Shown: positions 26,001 to 34,267, counted from the stretch's first letter. The stretch: 64,000 bases of DNA from Candidatus Villigracilis propinquus (GCA_016714565.1 JADKDM010000008.1:185278-249277); one strand, 5' to 3'. Numbers and translations: made by a program. The notes: generated by a model from the letters alone, not told the origin.

Positions 26001-29000
26001 TGCGTCCCAATTCATCCGTGACGATGGCAGTGATCTGATAGCTCCCGCCGAGGGAAGTTTCAAAGGAACAGGTATCAGGCTCGGGCGCGGAAAGAAGCGA
26101 GCAGGTCTGAGCGTCAACAATTTCCTCGACCCATGCCCCATCCTTAAATTTCCATTCCTGCCTGCCCGCGGTAATTTCCACGGGACGGTCTGCAACCGCG
26201 TTGCCATCGAGATCGGTGACGATGAAATCCACTTTGATGGGGTCGCCCTTCTCGACGAAATATCCATCGCTGCGCAAACCGATGTACACATCCGCAGGGT
26301 GGACGAGCAGAGTCGTGGCGCTGCTCCACGCCTGAAGGTTTACATCCATCACTGTGGATTGCGCGACGATGCTGTACGGCTGCGGGTCTTTGGATGCGTC
26401 ACCCTTCGGTTTGAAATCGAGCGCCAAGTAATGTGTGCCAGCCGCATCGGTTTTGCCAGGGAAGGTTTGTCTCTCCGTATTGTCGGTATAGCCCTGATAG
26501 TTGTAATCATAGAAAGACCACCACGGCTGCCAATTGCCAAAAGTGAATTCATCCCAGTTGGGCGGGGAATAACTGCTGGGAGAAGCGCTCACATTCCAAG
26601 TCACATCCGCGTCCGGCAGACCGCCGCCCGCATAATATTTTGCATCCACGGCAAGGGAAGCATGGTCACCGGCAAAATACGGTCCGCTGGTTTCGTTGCG
26701 TGCGGTCACTTCAAATTCGGGTCGACGGAATTCCTGTATCTGGAAGTTGTGATAAAAGGATTGTCCGTTGCCAAGCCCACCGAGGTTTCCATTGGCCGTG
26801 AAATTGATCTGGGCATAGCCGAGGTTGGTTTCTTCTGGAACGGTAAAGACAAAGTCAAAGCCGCCAAGGGAGTTGACATTCACCTGTCCTTCGGTGAGGG
26901 TGTTGCCCTGCGGCTCGGTGATCTGATAACTGACCGAAGCGAGGTCGGCTCCCATCAACGCCACATCGCCGCCCTGTCCGTTGCCGAGACGCCTGATCCA
27001 GCCTTTGATGTGGACTTCCTCACCCGGGCGGTACATCTGGCGGTCATCAAAAACGTACCAGACGAGGGAATCCACGGGCGGGGCAGAATACCAGGTATCG
27101 TCGCCCCAATAGTAGTAATAGTTGGAGTGCGGAAGGATGGCCGAGTCATTTCCTTTTGTGGCGACGAGATAAGTTGCGCCATCGGGAATATCAAAGCGGA
27201 CAGTTCCATCCTTCCCGCTGACAACCGCCTCGCCGCCCGTATCGGGCTGGATGCGCACACCGGCAAGCGGTTTGCCATCTTTGAGATCTGTCGTCCATGC
27301 CACAACTTCGCTGTGGTCATTGAAGGCGTCCAATCCAATTTGCGTGACCTGCACCCACGAGATGATGGTCTGCGACTCGCGCCGCCATTTTGCTTCGTCG
27401 CTTTCAAAGAGTCCAGCGGGCGGTTCCACGACAACGATGAAATGCCCAGACTCGCTTTTCATATATTTGCTCAGGTCAATATCCACCTGTGAAAGTGTGT
27501 CATCTGGAATATCCAGTGCAATCTCGCCGTCGGAGATCAACTTGCCCGGCATGGCGGGTGGTTGATCGGTCTGCCGCCACTCACGCAGGAATTGCCCGAA
27601 TTGAGGCCAGTCTGCGGGAGTGACGGAATAGACTTTCAGATGTAGTTTGCTGTAATTGATGGCATAGACCGAGAAGGTCGGCTTGAGCGCATTCGGGTCA
27701 AGTGTGATGAAATGCTGGTCGGTATTCACCAGAAGCGGTTCGGCTTTATCCACTTTGAACTTCAAGGTTACATCGTCACCCAATTGCTGGCCGAACATAT
27801 CCTGAATCTTTTCAGAGAGCGTGACGGTGTATGTGGTCTGTCCACTGGTCTCACCGCTGATCTCGATGGTTCCCCCGTACGCATTGATAATCATGCCCGG
27901 TATTTCAGGGTCAACACGCACGAAGTCTTCTTTGAACGCCTCAACATCCAATGGATTGTTGAAGGTGATATAAAAAGGACTGAGCGGCGGGCATTGATCT
28001 TCATACCATGAACAGCGATGTTCCGTCACTTTCAAAGGCGCGTAGGTTGAAAATGAAAAAGTCTGCTCGGCGGTTGTGGTGAGCGGCCCTTCGGCAGAAG
28101 GAGTCTGCGGGCCGACTGTCACTGTGATGTTCGTCTCAGCGGCAAAGGTTTTCGTAGCGCGGAAAGCAAGCCAGCGTCCTTCGAGCGTGCTCTCCACCAA
28201 CCCGCTGACGTATTCATCTTTCTCAATTTCCGATTGGCTGGCTAAAACGACATCCACTTTTTGGTATCCCGCCTGCACTTTAATAGTTTTCAAAACTTCA
28301 GCAGGGTCAATGCGCTGATCGAATGCAATAAAAAAGATGGGTTCAAGCGGCGCTGATGAATTACTCGGGTAACTTGCCACGATGGTCGGCGGCGGCGTTT
28401 TGAGAGTCCATGTCACCGCTTCGGCGAGCACTTCCCCGTTGATAGACTTCGTCCCGGCAGGCACGGTGAGCGTAAACTCGGTGGCTTTGGGCAGGCGGTC
28501 GATCAGCGCCGAGTCATATTCAAAGGTGAGGGTCTTCGTGCCAAGCCAGCGCCATGTGCCCGGCATGGATGGTTCGATCTTGAGCGGCACATCCGCTTCG
28601 GCGAGATCGCCCAACGTGCCAAGCGGAACCATCGGCTGATTGAACGTCACGCTGATGAACGGCGCAATTGGGATTTCCCCTTCGGGGGAGAATCTCAACA
28701 CCTTGAGCGGCCCCGCCTCATCCACGCCGATAACTGGTTCTGTTTCGAAAGGCGGGAACACCGCTTCGATCACATTGCCCGGGCGCGGAGGCGGCGGAGA
28801 TTCAGGCGGCAGGTTGAATGACGTCTGTTGGGAAGGATCAAGCGGCAGGGCGGGAAGACGCGCAAGAAGTAGGGAAACCTCGTCAGGAGAAAGCGGTTCT
28901 CCGTTCGTGGCAGGCATCGAGTCCACGGTTTGCGGTTGATCCTGTCCCTCACTCAGCGAGATGCTGATACCGTATTGTTCCAATTGAGTTTCGGAGCCAT

Positions 29001-29160
29001 CCGCCGGGGAATCCGTTCCGCTTGGTGTCGGCGTAGGCACACCAGCATCAGGGATGGTAGGTCGCTGCCCCCGTGAATAGATCAAGACCCCGCTTGCAAG
29101 CACCAGAATAAAAACCCCGATACCGACCAGGGTACGTTTGGTATTTCGGCTGTCAGTCAT
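23023..29160 (-). CDS. Bacterial alpha-2-macroglobulin-like protein lacking the thioester cysteine
   Basis: A 2045-aa membrane-anchored protein. One hydrophobic helix (about residues 10-30) is followed by a Pro/Thr-rich stretch, then Ig-like macroglobulin domains (for example APFISVTFNQPM near residue 170), the A2M_N region with YRPGEEVHIKGWIRR, a low-complexity Ala/Pro segment near residue 1300 (bait-like), the A2M core FAPTVRTGSNGEARVLIQLP, and an alpha-toroid thioester domain. The usual YPYGCxEQ motif reads YPYESSEQ, with Ser1550 in the cysteine position, so no thioester can form. Bacterial A2Ms trap foreign proteases at the cell envelope. The start has GGAAGGAG 9 nt upstream. Confidence 0.9.
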   Translation of the reverse strand: MTDSRNTKRTLVGIGVFILVLASGVLIYSRGQRPTIPDAGVPTPTPSGTDSPADGSETQLEQYGISISLSEGQDQPQTVDSMPATNGEPLSPDEVSLLLARLPALPLDPSQQTSFNLPPESPPPPRPGNVIEAVFPPFETEPVIGVDEAGPLKVLRFSPEGEIPIAPFISVTFNQPMVPLGTLGDLAEADVPLKIEPSMPGTWRWLGTKTLTFEYDSALIDRLPKATEFTLTVPAGTKSINGEVLAEAVTWTLKTPPPTIVASYPSNSSAPLEPIFFIAFDQRIDPAEVLKTIKVQAGYQKVDVVLASQSEIEKDEYVSGLVESTLEGRWLAFRATKTFAAETNITVTVGPQTPSAEGPLTTTAEQTFSFSTYAPLKVTEHRCSWYEDQCPPLSPFYITFNNPLDVEAFKEDFVRVDPEIPGMIINAYGGTIEISGETSGQTTYTVTLSEKIQDMFGQQLGDDVTLKFKVDKAEPLLVNTDQHFITLDPNALKPTFSVYAINYSKLHLKVYSVTPADWPQFGQFLREWRQTDQPPAMPGKLISDGEIALDIPDDTLSQVDIDLSKYMKSESGHFIVVVEPPAGLFESDEAKWRRESQTIISWVQVTQIGLDAFNDHSEVVAWTTDLKDGKPLAGVRIQPDTGGEAVVSGKDGTVRFDIPDGATYLVATKGNDSAILPHSNYYYYWGDDTWYSAPPVDSLVWYVFDDRQMYRPGEEVHIKGWIRRLGNGQGGDVALMGADLASVSYQITEPQGNTLTEGQVNVNSLGGFDFVFTVPEETNLGYAQINFTANGNLGGLGNGQSFYHNFQIQEFRRPEFEVTARNETSGPYFAGDHASLAVDAKYYAGGGLPDADVTWNVSASPSSYSPPNWDEFTFGNWQPWWSFYDYNYQGYTDNTERQTFPGKTDAAGTHYLALDFKPKGDASKDPQPYSIVAQSTVMDVNLQAWSSATTLLVHPADVYIGLRSDGYFVEKGDPIKVDFIVTDLDGNAVADRPVEITAGRQEWKFKDGAWVEEIVDAQTCSLLSAPEPDTCSFETSLGGSYQITAIVTDELGRNNQSRFTRWVSGGKMPPARNVEQEKVTLIPDQETYQPGDTARILVQSPFSPAEGLLTVSRGGIISATRFTVENGSTTLSIPIKEEYIPNLTIKVDLVGSSPRTDDNGEPLADVPARPAFASGGLELSIPPLQRTLSLDVSPDLSSLEPGGETSLTVVVKDADGVPVSDAELAVVAVDEAILALTNYQLQDPLSVFYASHSSYITSIYGRSSIILADPQALAQQARSSVTVLSDAFSGLGGAAATEAPAAMEAPMAAMPTTTALPNTGGGGDEVLPAITVRSNFNPLAIFAPTVRTGSNGEARVLIQLPDNLTRYRIMVVAVDDSGKQFGTGESNLTARLPLMVRPSAPRFLNFGDTFELPVIIQNQTDLPMTVNVAARASNLEIDNAGQRVTVPANDRVEVHFAASTVMAGDVKIQIVATSGDYADAAVVELPVYTPATSEAFATYGVIDDGAIAQPVQYPTDVFPQFGGLEISTSSTALQSLTDAVLYLVSYPYESSEQLSSRILAVASLRDVLTAFEADGLPTAAEMESTVSADIERLQGMQNDDGGFPYWRRGFESVPFNSIHAAHALYIAQQKGFDVPAGMMESSLAYLRDVEIYYPAWYDEGTRWTLSAYALYVRDLMGERDAQKAQQLINEAGLENLSMEAVGWLWHVVDDENQLAAIRLYVNNRVVETAGAANFTTSYAEQTYLLLSSDRRTDAILLDALMEDDPQSDLIPKIVNGLQAASERNNGRWGNTQENVFVLLSLDRYFNMYEAQTPDFVARIWLGNTYAGGNEFRGYTTDMYETNIPMNYVLSETAAGGGTEDLILSKEGTGRLYYRLGLQYAPTDLDLDPLDMGFVIQREYEGLDDPEDVYQDKDGVWHIKAGARVRVTVTMGTDNRRYHVALVDPLPAGLEIINPELAVSQSIPQDPTSPDYRYGWWWWGPWYEHQNMRDDRAEAFTSLLWEGVYEYTYVARATTPGTFIVPPAKAEEMYSPEVFGRSGSDLVIVK

Positions 29161-29373
29161 TGAAGAAATTCTCCTTCCAATATCTTGACGCTCTATATGA
29201 AAGAAAGTTCCTGAACAGGAAAATAGTACCATAGTGGAACGAGGCGTCATGAAAGATTTATGAAGCAGAATCAAAAACGGGTGTAGACTCACCGACAGCG
29301 AAAACAAATTTTCCTCGAAGCAAGATCCAATTCTCCGTGTGTGCGAAGCGAAGCATCCAGAAAGAAAAATCAA

Positions 29374-30429
29374 ATGGCAGTCAAATCATCCAAGCCGAGA
29401 TCGAAACCAAAAAAAGAAGAACCTGTCGAAGAACAGCCCGTCTGGACGTATCGCGGGTATCGACTCAAGACCAGTGAATTCGTCACGGCGATGGTGCATC
29501 TCTTCCGCGCGGAGATCCAGCGCGCGAATGTGTGGCGGCAAAGGCTGGATACAACAACGAACTGGGCGGTGGTTGCCACAGGCGCCACGCTTTCGATCGC
29601 GTTCAGCCAATCGAACGTTCATCACTCCGTTATCATGTTGAATACGCTGCTGGTGTTGTGGTTCCTGTTCATCGAAGCGCGCCGCTATCGTTATTATGAA
29701 TTGTGGGCGTACCGCGTGCGCCTGATGGAAACGGATTTTTACGCGGCCATGCTTGTGCCGCCGTTTCATCCTTCGCCTGAATGGGCGGAGAATCTGGCAG
29801 AAAGTTTGTTGACGCCAAGTTTTCCCATTTCGGTATGGGAGGCGTTTGGCCGCCGTCTGCGCCGAAATTATTACTGGATATTTTTGATTCTCTTTGCTTC
29901 GTGGGTGGCGAAGATCTGGCTGTTCCCCGTGCCTCCCGCCAACATGCAGGAGTTCATTATCCGCTCTTCGGTTGGGCCGGTTTCAGGTCAGGTGATCATT
30001 GGGCTGGGGATTTTATTCCACACATTCCTGACAATTTTTGCAGTTGCCACGGTCACCATGACTCGCGCCACTGGCGAAGTATTGCCACGCTTTGGCGAAC
30101 CAGCCCCTGTTGCGGGCAAACCAAAAGGATTGCGCGCCCTGCTTGCGCCGCGTCAACGCAGGCAGCAATTACTGGCGCTCATTATTACCGATAAGGCTGA
30201 TACCGTTTCACGCCGCATTCTCAGCGACCTGAAACGCGGCGTGACCGCCATAGCAGGCAAGGGCATGTACACGGGCATGGATCGTTCGATCTTGATGTGC
30301 GCGCTCACGGTGACCGAGATCCACAATTTGAAATCTGCCGTGGCAAAGGAAGACCCGAAAGCCGTGGTGATTGTTTCTCCGGCGCAGGAAGTTTTTGGCG
30401 GAGGGTTCACCCCTTTGGAAGAGAATTAA
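29374..30429 (+). CDS. DUF2270 membrane protein with a C-terminal DUF2179-like domain
   Basis: A 351-aa protein. A basic N-terminus is followed by the DUF2270 region with motifs FVTAMVHLFRAEIQRAN, WFLFIEARRYRYYELWAYR and four hydrophobic helices. The last 80 residues resemble DUF2179, a ligand-binding ACT-like domain of YitT-type proteins: ALIITDKADTVSRRIL near the start and AVVIVSPAQEVFGGGF at the end. The fusion suggests a membrane protein sensing a small ligand; no reaction is known. The start is taken at 29374; a GTG at 29341 would add 11 residues. It is divergent from the alpha-2-macroglobulin gene. Confidence 0.78.
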   Translation: MAVKSSKPRSKPKKEEPVEEQPVWTYRGYRLKTSEFVTAMVHLFRAEIQRANVWRQRLDTTTNWAVVATGATLSIAFSQSNVHHSVIMLNTLLVLWFLFIEARRYRYYELWAYRVRLMETDFYAAMLVPPFHPSPEWAENLAESLLTPSFPISVWEAFGRRLRRNYYWIFLILFASWVAKIWLFPVPPANMQEFIIRSSVGPVSGQVIIGLGILFHTFLTIFAVATVTMTRATGEVLPRFGEPAPVAGKPKGLRALLAPRQRRQQLLALIITDKADTVSRRILSDLKRGVTAIAGKGMYTGMDRSILMCALTVTEIHNLKSAVAKEDPKAVVIVSPAQEVFGGGFTPLEEN

Positions 30430-30436
30430 TCTTCTT

Positions 30437-31420
30437 TCACCCTGCCGTAATTTCCACTTGGAAGCGGAAGTATTCCAGCAAAGCCGCAGGGTTCATCCCG
30501 GGGTAAATGCTGTTGCAGGAGGAGACCATATACCCACCCGTGCCGCCCTGTTCAATACTTCGTTTCACATCGGCGCGGATCAGATCAAAGTCAGGCTCGA
30601 AGAAAAGATTGATATCCACATTGCCGATCAGGATCAATTTATCGCCGTATTGCTTTTTGACTTCATCGAGGTGATTGCCCGAGAGTGTTTCGAGTCCATG
30701 CACGCCAGCGAAACCTGCTTCCACAGCGAAGGGCAGCAGCTTATCCATCCTGCCGTCACTGTGCCAAATGACAGGCACGGATAATTCCCTTGCCACCCGT
30801 TGATGATACGGCAGCACCAACTCACGCCACATCTGCGGCGAGATCATCGGCCCGCCGCGGTGGGCTGCATCATCGCCCATCACGATCAACTCCGCGCCGA
30901 GTTCCACCGCGAGTTTGTAAATTGCAATGCACCAATCGGTGCGCGCTTCCATCACGGCATGGACAAAGGACATATCCTTCTTGAACATGCGGAACATATT
31001 CTCCATGCCCATTGCCATGTAGGTTCCCATGAACGGGCCGATATGCGTGCCGAAGAAAAGGCAGAGGTCGGGAAAATTCGTCCGAATATCTGTCACCCGT
31101 TTCACGTCAAAGAAATGATCCGCGTAGCGTATTGGCGGCGTGTAGCGTTTCAAATCGTCTGCTGTTTCAACCGCACCGTAAAAATACATCCCCTTTTTCC
31201 ATACACGCCCGAACTCATCCACGCCGTCTTTCCAGGCGTTGCTATCAGACGGAGTTTGATACGGCATGAGGATGCCATCCTGCCCCAGCTCGGCATAGGC
31301 GCGGTACGGGTCACTGACGCCAAGTTCGTCGAACATGCCATCGATCCACACTTCAAAGCGCGGCACGCGTTCTGGTGTTTTCCCTTGCAACACAGCATGG
31401 ACTAATTCACGTGAGTTCAT
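30437..31420 (-). CDS. UroD-fold protein (uroporphyrinogen decarboxylase/MtaA-like family)
   Basis: A 327-aa TIM-barrel protein of the uroporphyrinogen decarboxylase superfamily, recognised by the opening NSRELVHAVLQGKTPERVP, a central MGDDAAHRGGPMISP segment and the HSDGRMDKLLP and GLETLSGNHLDEVKKQYGDK motifs. The branch resembles corrinoid/cobamide methyltransferases (MtaA, CmuA) rather than true HemE, because the HemE substrate-binding N-terminus is absent. His in WHSDG may bind a metal. Methyl donor or acceptor unknown; no corrinoid protein gene is adjacent. It is convergent with the DUF2270 gene. Confidence 0.8.
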   Translation of the reverse strand: MNSRELVHAVLQGKTPERVPRFEVWIDGMFDELGVSDPYRAYAELGQDGILMPYQTPSDSNAWKDGVDEFGRVWKKGMYFYGAVETADDLKRYTPPIRYADHFFDVKRVTDIRTNFPDLCLFFGTHIGPFMGTYMAMGMENMFRMFKKDMSFVHAVMEARTDWCIAIYKLAVELGAELIVMGDDAAHRGGPMISPQMWRELVLPYHQRVARELSVPVIWHSDGRMDKLLPFAVEAGFAGVHGLETLSGNHLDEVKKQYGDKLILIGNVDINLFFEPDFDLIRADVKRSIEQGGTGGYMVSSCNSIYPGMNPAALLEYFRFQVEITAG

Positions 31421-31431
31421 TATTCCTCTTT

Positions 31432-31443
31432 CGTCATTGCGAG
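31432..31443 (+). repeat. Partial arm of the palindromic dispersed repeat
   Basis: CGTCATTGCGAG equals the left arm of the repeats at 3694 and 58212; no right arm is found. It sits exactly at the broken end of an arginase-like remnant and supplies its in-frame stop. Confidence 0.55.
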
Positions 31444-31712
31444 CCGCCGAACGACAGCACTTTCAAGCCCGCCTCATAAAGCTGACCTGCGGCCTGCTCG
31501 GCCTCCATCGGCAATCTCTCTGCTGGCGGTGTGATATCGCCCGCATTCGCGAAGATGCCATCTACTCCAAGGCAGGTTTCATTCTCCGTCCACAGATTGG
31601 ACGAGTCGCAGAAGAACGCCTCACGAATCCTCTAAGCGCCAACGCCGAACCGCGTTTGTAGGATGAGTTTTCATCGAATACCACGCCGAGCAATCCAATG
31701 CGGGCATGTTCT
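31433..31712 (-). pseudogene. Truncated arginase/agmatinase (ureohydrolase) remnant
   Basis: Two overlapping minus frames together read IGLLGVVFDENSSYKRG, then GFVREAFFCDSSNLWTENE, then a GDITPPAERLP-type stretch and LYEAGLKVLSFGG. This is the first 85 or so residues of a ureohydrolase, which hydrolyses a guanidino group using two Mn ions. A frameshift lies near 31635, and the frame stops just where the metal-binding GGDHS motif should follow, at the junction with a dispersed-repeat arm. The other 200 or more residues are missing, so the gene is dead. Confidence 0.65.
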
Positions 31713-31792
31713 TATAGAAAAGAGGGAAAAGTATTCATGAAGGGAAATCTTACTGACAAAATGGCGCAAGTCAAGGCTCAATTATTTGTTGA

Positions 31793-32182
31793 TTAAGCCA
31801 TTTCGATTTTGGTAGCGGTCACTTCGAAGCGCGGTGGATGTTCAAGGGTCTTTTTCACCTTGCACAACTCCGCCGAGCGGACCAGCGCATCATAATATTG
31901 CGCAGGGAAAGTGGGCGGAACCTGGATCTCCAAGTCGATTTTTTCCATCATGCCATTGGCTGCTGCGTGGTTGCGTTGAACGATGCGGATGCCCTCGGTG
32001 GGCAGGTTGCGCTGTTTGCAAAATCCCAGAATGTAAATGCCAGCGCATGTTCCGATGGAGGCGAGGAAAACCTCGAAAGGCATCGGGGCCGAATCGGCTG
32101 AGGGCTGGTCTGTGGGGATGGTGTGATCGCGAAAATGCGCATCCACACGGGAACCGCCGGGGAAGTCGATGATCATTTCCAT
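31793..32182 (-). CDS. OsmC-like peroxidase family protein
   Basis: A 129-aa OsmC/YhfA-type protein. Two cysteines expected for peroxide chemistry are present (in IGTCAGIYILGFC and in AELCKVKKTLEHPP). Members reduce organic hydroperoxides or act on small sulfur species. It begins a group of sulfur and redox genes and has a promoter-like motif at 32231-32256 that is shared with the rhodanese gene. Confidence 0.85.
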   Translation of the reverse strand: MEMIIDFPGGSRVDAHFRDHTIPTDQPSADSAPMPFEVFLASIGTCAGIYILGFCKQRNLPTEGIRIVQRNHAAANGMMEKIDLEIQVPPTFPAQYYDALVRSAELCKVKKTLEHPPRFEVTATKIEMA

Positions 32183-32230
32183 TTGTAATGCTCCTTGTAA
32201 GAAATTGTAATTTATTGTTTACATCTTTTT

Positions 32231-32256
32231 GATGCGGCAGGACAGAAAAAGTTGCA
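32231..32256 (-). promoter_or_regulatory. Candidate ECF-type promoter of osmC-like gene
   Basis: On the minus strand TGCAAC-TTTTT is followed 15 nt after TGCAAC by GCATC, 49 nt before the ATG. The same two elements with the same spacing occur at 34089-34114 before the rhodanese gene. Confidence 0.5.
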
Positions 32257-32674
32257 GGTTCCTCAAAACAAGATGTATACTTCTCCTGCAACTTTTTTTA
32301 ATTGGATCGCATTTAATGAAGCCTTGATGTTGATCCGCAAACGGAAGCCGGAAGTTAATCTGGAAACTGTGGACGCGGAAGAAAATGCCGAAGATCTGCT
32401 GCCAACTCAATTCGCTGACTGGAGCGCTCTTCCTGAGGATGAACTGCTTTCAGGCGAAGGAAAAAAGAATCTTGATCAGGCAATCCAAACCTTGCCCGAA
32501 TCCATGCGGATCGTTTTTTTGTTGCGCGATGTCGAAGGCCTGTCCATCAAGGAAACCGCCGACGCATTGAATTTGACCGAGACCAATGTGAAGACCCGTT
32601 TGTTGCGCGCGCGGATGTTTTTGCGTGAACAGCTATCGGCCTATTATGGAGAACGCGCCACGCGCGAGGAGTGA
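32252..32674 (+). pseudogene. Sigma-70 family factor lacking region 2 (truncated ECF-like)
   Basis: The 140-aa frame contains the end of region 2 (WIAFNEALMLIRKRKPE) and a complete region 4 helix-turn-helix (LPESMRIVFLLRDVEGLSIKETADALNLTETNVKTRLLRAR). Nearly all of region 2, which binds the -10 element and core polymerase, is missing. The 5' end falls in a sequence with inverted copies of AAAAAGTTGCAGG (32246-32258 and 32285-32297). It is followed by an anti-sigma gene overlapping its stop, so it was once a normal sigma/anti-sigma pair. It probably cannot start transcription now. Confidence 0.65.
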
Positions 32675-32943
32675 TGAAGATGAACCTCCATGACCATACA
32701 AATTGCGAACAACTGTTGGGTTCGTTGTCCGAATACATCGACGGCGAGCTCACTCCCGAACTATGCGAGGAGATCGAAAAACACCTCTCCGGGTGCGACG
32801 ATTGCCGTGTGGTGTTGAATACCACCAAGCGGACGATTGATCTCGTACATGCTCCCATCGAAAAGCCTGATCTTCCCGATGACGTGCGCGAACGCCTCTT
32901 CAAACGCCTCAATCTGGACGATTACCTGGATCAAAAATCCTGA
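32674..32943 (+). CDS. Zinc-finger anti-sigma factor (ZAS-like)
   Basis: An 89-aa protein with the anti-sigma zinc-finger layout: Cys in NCEQLL, then KHLSGCDDC with the His-x3-Cys-x2-Cys ligands. It has no membrane helix, so it is a cytoplasmic, possibly redox-sensing, type. Its ATG overlaps the TGA of the sigma-like gene, as expected for a coupled pair. Its partner is truncated, so what it controls now is unclear. Confidence 0.75.
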   Translation: MKMNLHDHTNCEQLLGSLSEYIDGELTPELCEEIEKHLSGCDDCRVVLNTTKRTIDLVHAPIEKPDLPDDVRERLFKRLNLDDYLDQKS

Positions 32944-32972
32944 GCATTCTCTCCCCTTTGCATGATTCAATA

Positions 32973-32999
32973 AAGCCTCCGCGAAAATCGCGGAGGCTT
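32973..32999. terminator. Bidirectional terminator after the anti-sigma gene
   Basis: AAGCCTCCGCGA (32973-32984) pairs with TCGCGGAGGCTT (32988-32999) around AAA. It lies between convergent genes. Confidence 0.8.
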
Positions 33000-33015
33000 C
33001 TTGTTCGTCACACAA

Positions 33016-33519
33016 TTACGGATTGGTCTGTTGGGTCTGCCAGCCGTTGCCGCCACCCATCATGCCGTGGCCATTTCCGTTCATCATACCTTGTCCGAAA
33101 CCAGTTCCTGTTCCATTTTGCATGGGGCAGTTACCAGTTCCATAACCACCGCGTCCCATGCTATGTGAATTCATCCAATCAGCCTGCTCCTGGGTAATGA
33201 CGCCATCTTTCACTGCGGCGCTGACCGCCTGCGCACGGATTTCGACCATCAACGCCGGGAAGTCCTCGGCCTTGACGCCGTCAGCAATTGCAATGTCGTA
33301 CATTGTCTCACCAGCCGTAATGCGGGCGTTGACATCATCAACCTTTAAGCCCAACTTATCGGCAAGTGCTGTAACCATATACGTATGCAGATAGCCTCCG
33401 CCGTTTTGCATGGGACCATTGCCAGCATACGAAGCGGGACCCTGCGCGAACACAACACCGACACCAAGCACTACCAGTGCCGCTACAACCAAACCAACGA
33501 TCAAAATTGTCTTTTTCAT
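33016..33519 (-). CDS. Secreted small protein with Gly/Met/Asn-rich tail
   Basis: A 167-aa protein with a clear signal peptide (MKKTILIVGLVVAALVVLG then FAQG near residue 26). The middle part (VTALADKLGLKVDDVNARITAGETMYDIA then DGVITQEQADWM) resembles the repeats of DUF2680-like envelope proteins. The last 50 residues are rich in Gly, Met and Asn with several His, which could bind metal. Function unknown; context is a redox/sulfur cluster. AAAGGAG precedes the start. Confidence 0.7.
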   Translation of the reverse strand: MKKTILIVGLVVAALVVLGVGVVFAQGPASYAGNGPMQNGGGYLHTYMVTALADKLGLKVDDVNARITAGETMYDIAIADGVKAEDFPALMVEIRAQAVSAAVKDGVITQEQADWMNSHSMGRGGYGTGNCPMQNGTGTGFGQGMMNGNGHGMMGGGNGWQTQQTNP

Positions 33520-33695
33520 TTTTAATACTCCTTTAGAGTGAATGTTCAGGTTTTGCCTGACTTACACTCAAAGGTTACAACCGCAATGTAAAGGTACTGT
33601 AAAGGAAACTTCAAGATTATGGAAAGAAAAGCGGGTTCACGAACGGCGTCAAAACAGCCTCCGCGATGTTTGCGAAGGCTGTTTATCGGATTTCT

Positions 33696-34049
33696 TTACG
33701 AAGCGTTACCTTTTTTGATGGGGAGCTTGGCGCGCTGCCACATGAACATCCCACCTTGCATATTGAATGCGTTATAGCCTGCGTCGACGAGAAACTTTGT
33801 CGCAGATTGGCTGCGGCTGCCCGAGGCGCACACGCAGATGATCTCCCTGTCCTTCGGTAGTTCATTGACCCGTTTGTTGAGCTCACCGAGCGGAATGAGC
33901 TTCGAACCGGCAATGTGACCATCCGTGTATTCCTCGGGCTGGCGCACATCCACCACCAACGAGCGTTTGCCGTTCTTGAGCTTTTCGCTTAAATCCGCGG
34001 CGTTCACGGAAGGCAAGGGTGAACCAAATAGTGCTGATAGTAGATTCAT
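33696..34049 (-). CDS. Rhodanese-like sulfurtransferase
   Basis: A 117-aa single-domain rhodanese, which moves sulfane sulfur through an active-site persulfide. The CH2A motif DVRQPEEYTDGHIAGS and the catalytic loop CASGSRS (Cys in VCASGSRSQSA) are intact. The start at 34049 has CGGAG 8 nt upstream; the longer frame is not supported. A promoter-like motif shared with the OsmC-like gene lies at 34089-34114. An imperfect terminator hairpin follows near 33655-33685. Confidence 0.88.
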   Translation of the reverse strand: MNLLSALFGSPLPSVNAADLSEKLKNGKRSLVVDVRQPEEYTDGHIAGSKLIPLGELNKRVNELPKDREIICVCASGSRSQSATKFLVDAGYNAFNMQGGMFMWQRAKLPIKKGNAS

Positions 34050-34088
34050 GATTGTTTTCTCCGGAAAAAGATTTGCATTTCTTATTTG

Positions 34089-34114
34089 GATGCACAACGG
34101 AGAAAAAAGTTGCA
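34089..34114 (-). promoter_or_regulatory. Candidate ECF-type promoter of rhodanese gene
   Basis: TGCAAC-TTTTTT and GCATC on the minus strand, with 15 nt between the elements, as at 32231-32256. The flanking bases (CCTGCAACTTTTT) also match. The GCATC lies 40 nt before the ATG. Confidence 0.5.
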
Positions 34115-34267
34115 GGGTTATTCATCGATCTTCATACTGAACGTGAAGGGCTGCCTTTTCCTTTGCCGGTCAACCCAATGCCGTTGCCGCCACTTGCATT
34201 GGTAAGAGTATATAGTATGTAATCATCGAAACAATGATCTTGAACCCCTTTCAACGCATGGAGATTT

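Noticed and set aside
25606..27492. A 628-codon plus-strand open frame opposite the alpha-2-macroglobulin gene
   Set aside because: It has no recognisable domain, is antisense to a well-supported coding frame and has a low-quality composition rich in Arg, His and Gly; such shadows are common opposite long genes.
30437..31420. Calling the UroD-fold gene hemE
   Set aside because: It lacks the HemE N-terminal substrate-binding motif and looks closer to MtaA/CmuA proteins.
32246..32297. The inverted AAAAAGTTGCAGG pair as a terminator hairpin
   Set aside because: The loop is 26 nt and the arms match promoter-like elements also found before the rhodanese gene, so divergent promoters explain it better.
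34098..34267. A short minus-strand frame encoding ILYTLTNASGGNGIGLTGKGKG
   Set aside because: Too short, no homology recognised and no ribosome site; treated as intergenic.
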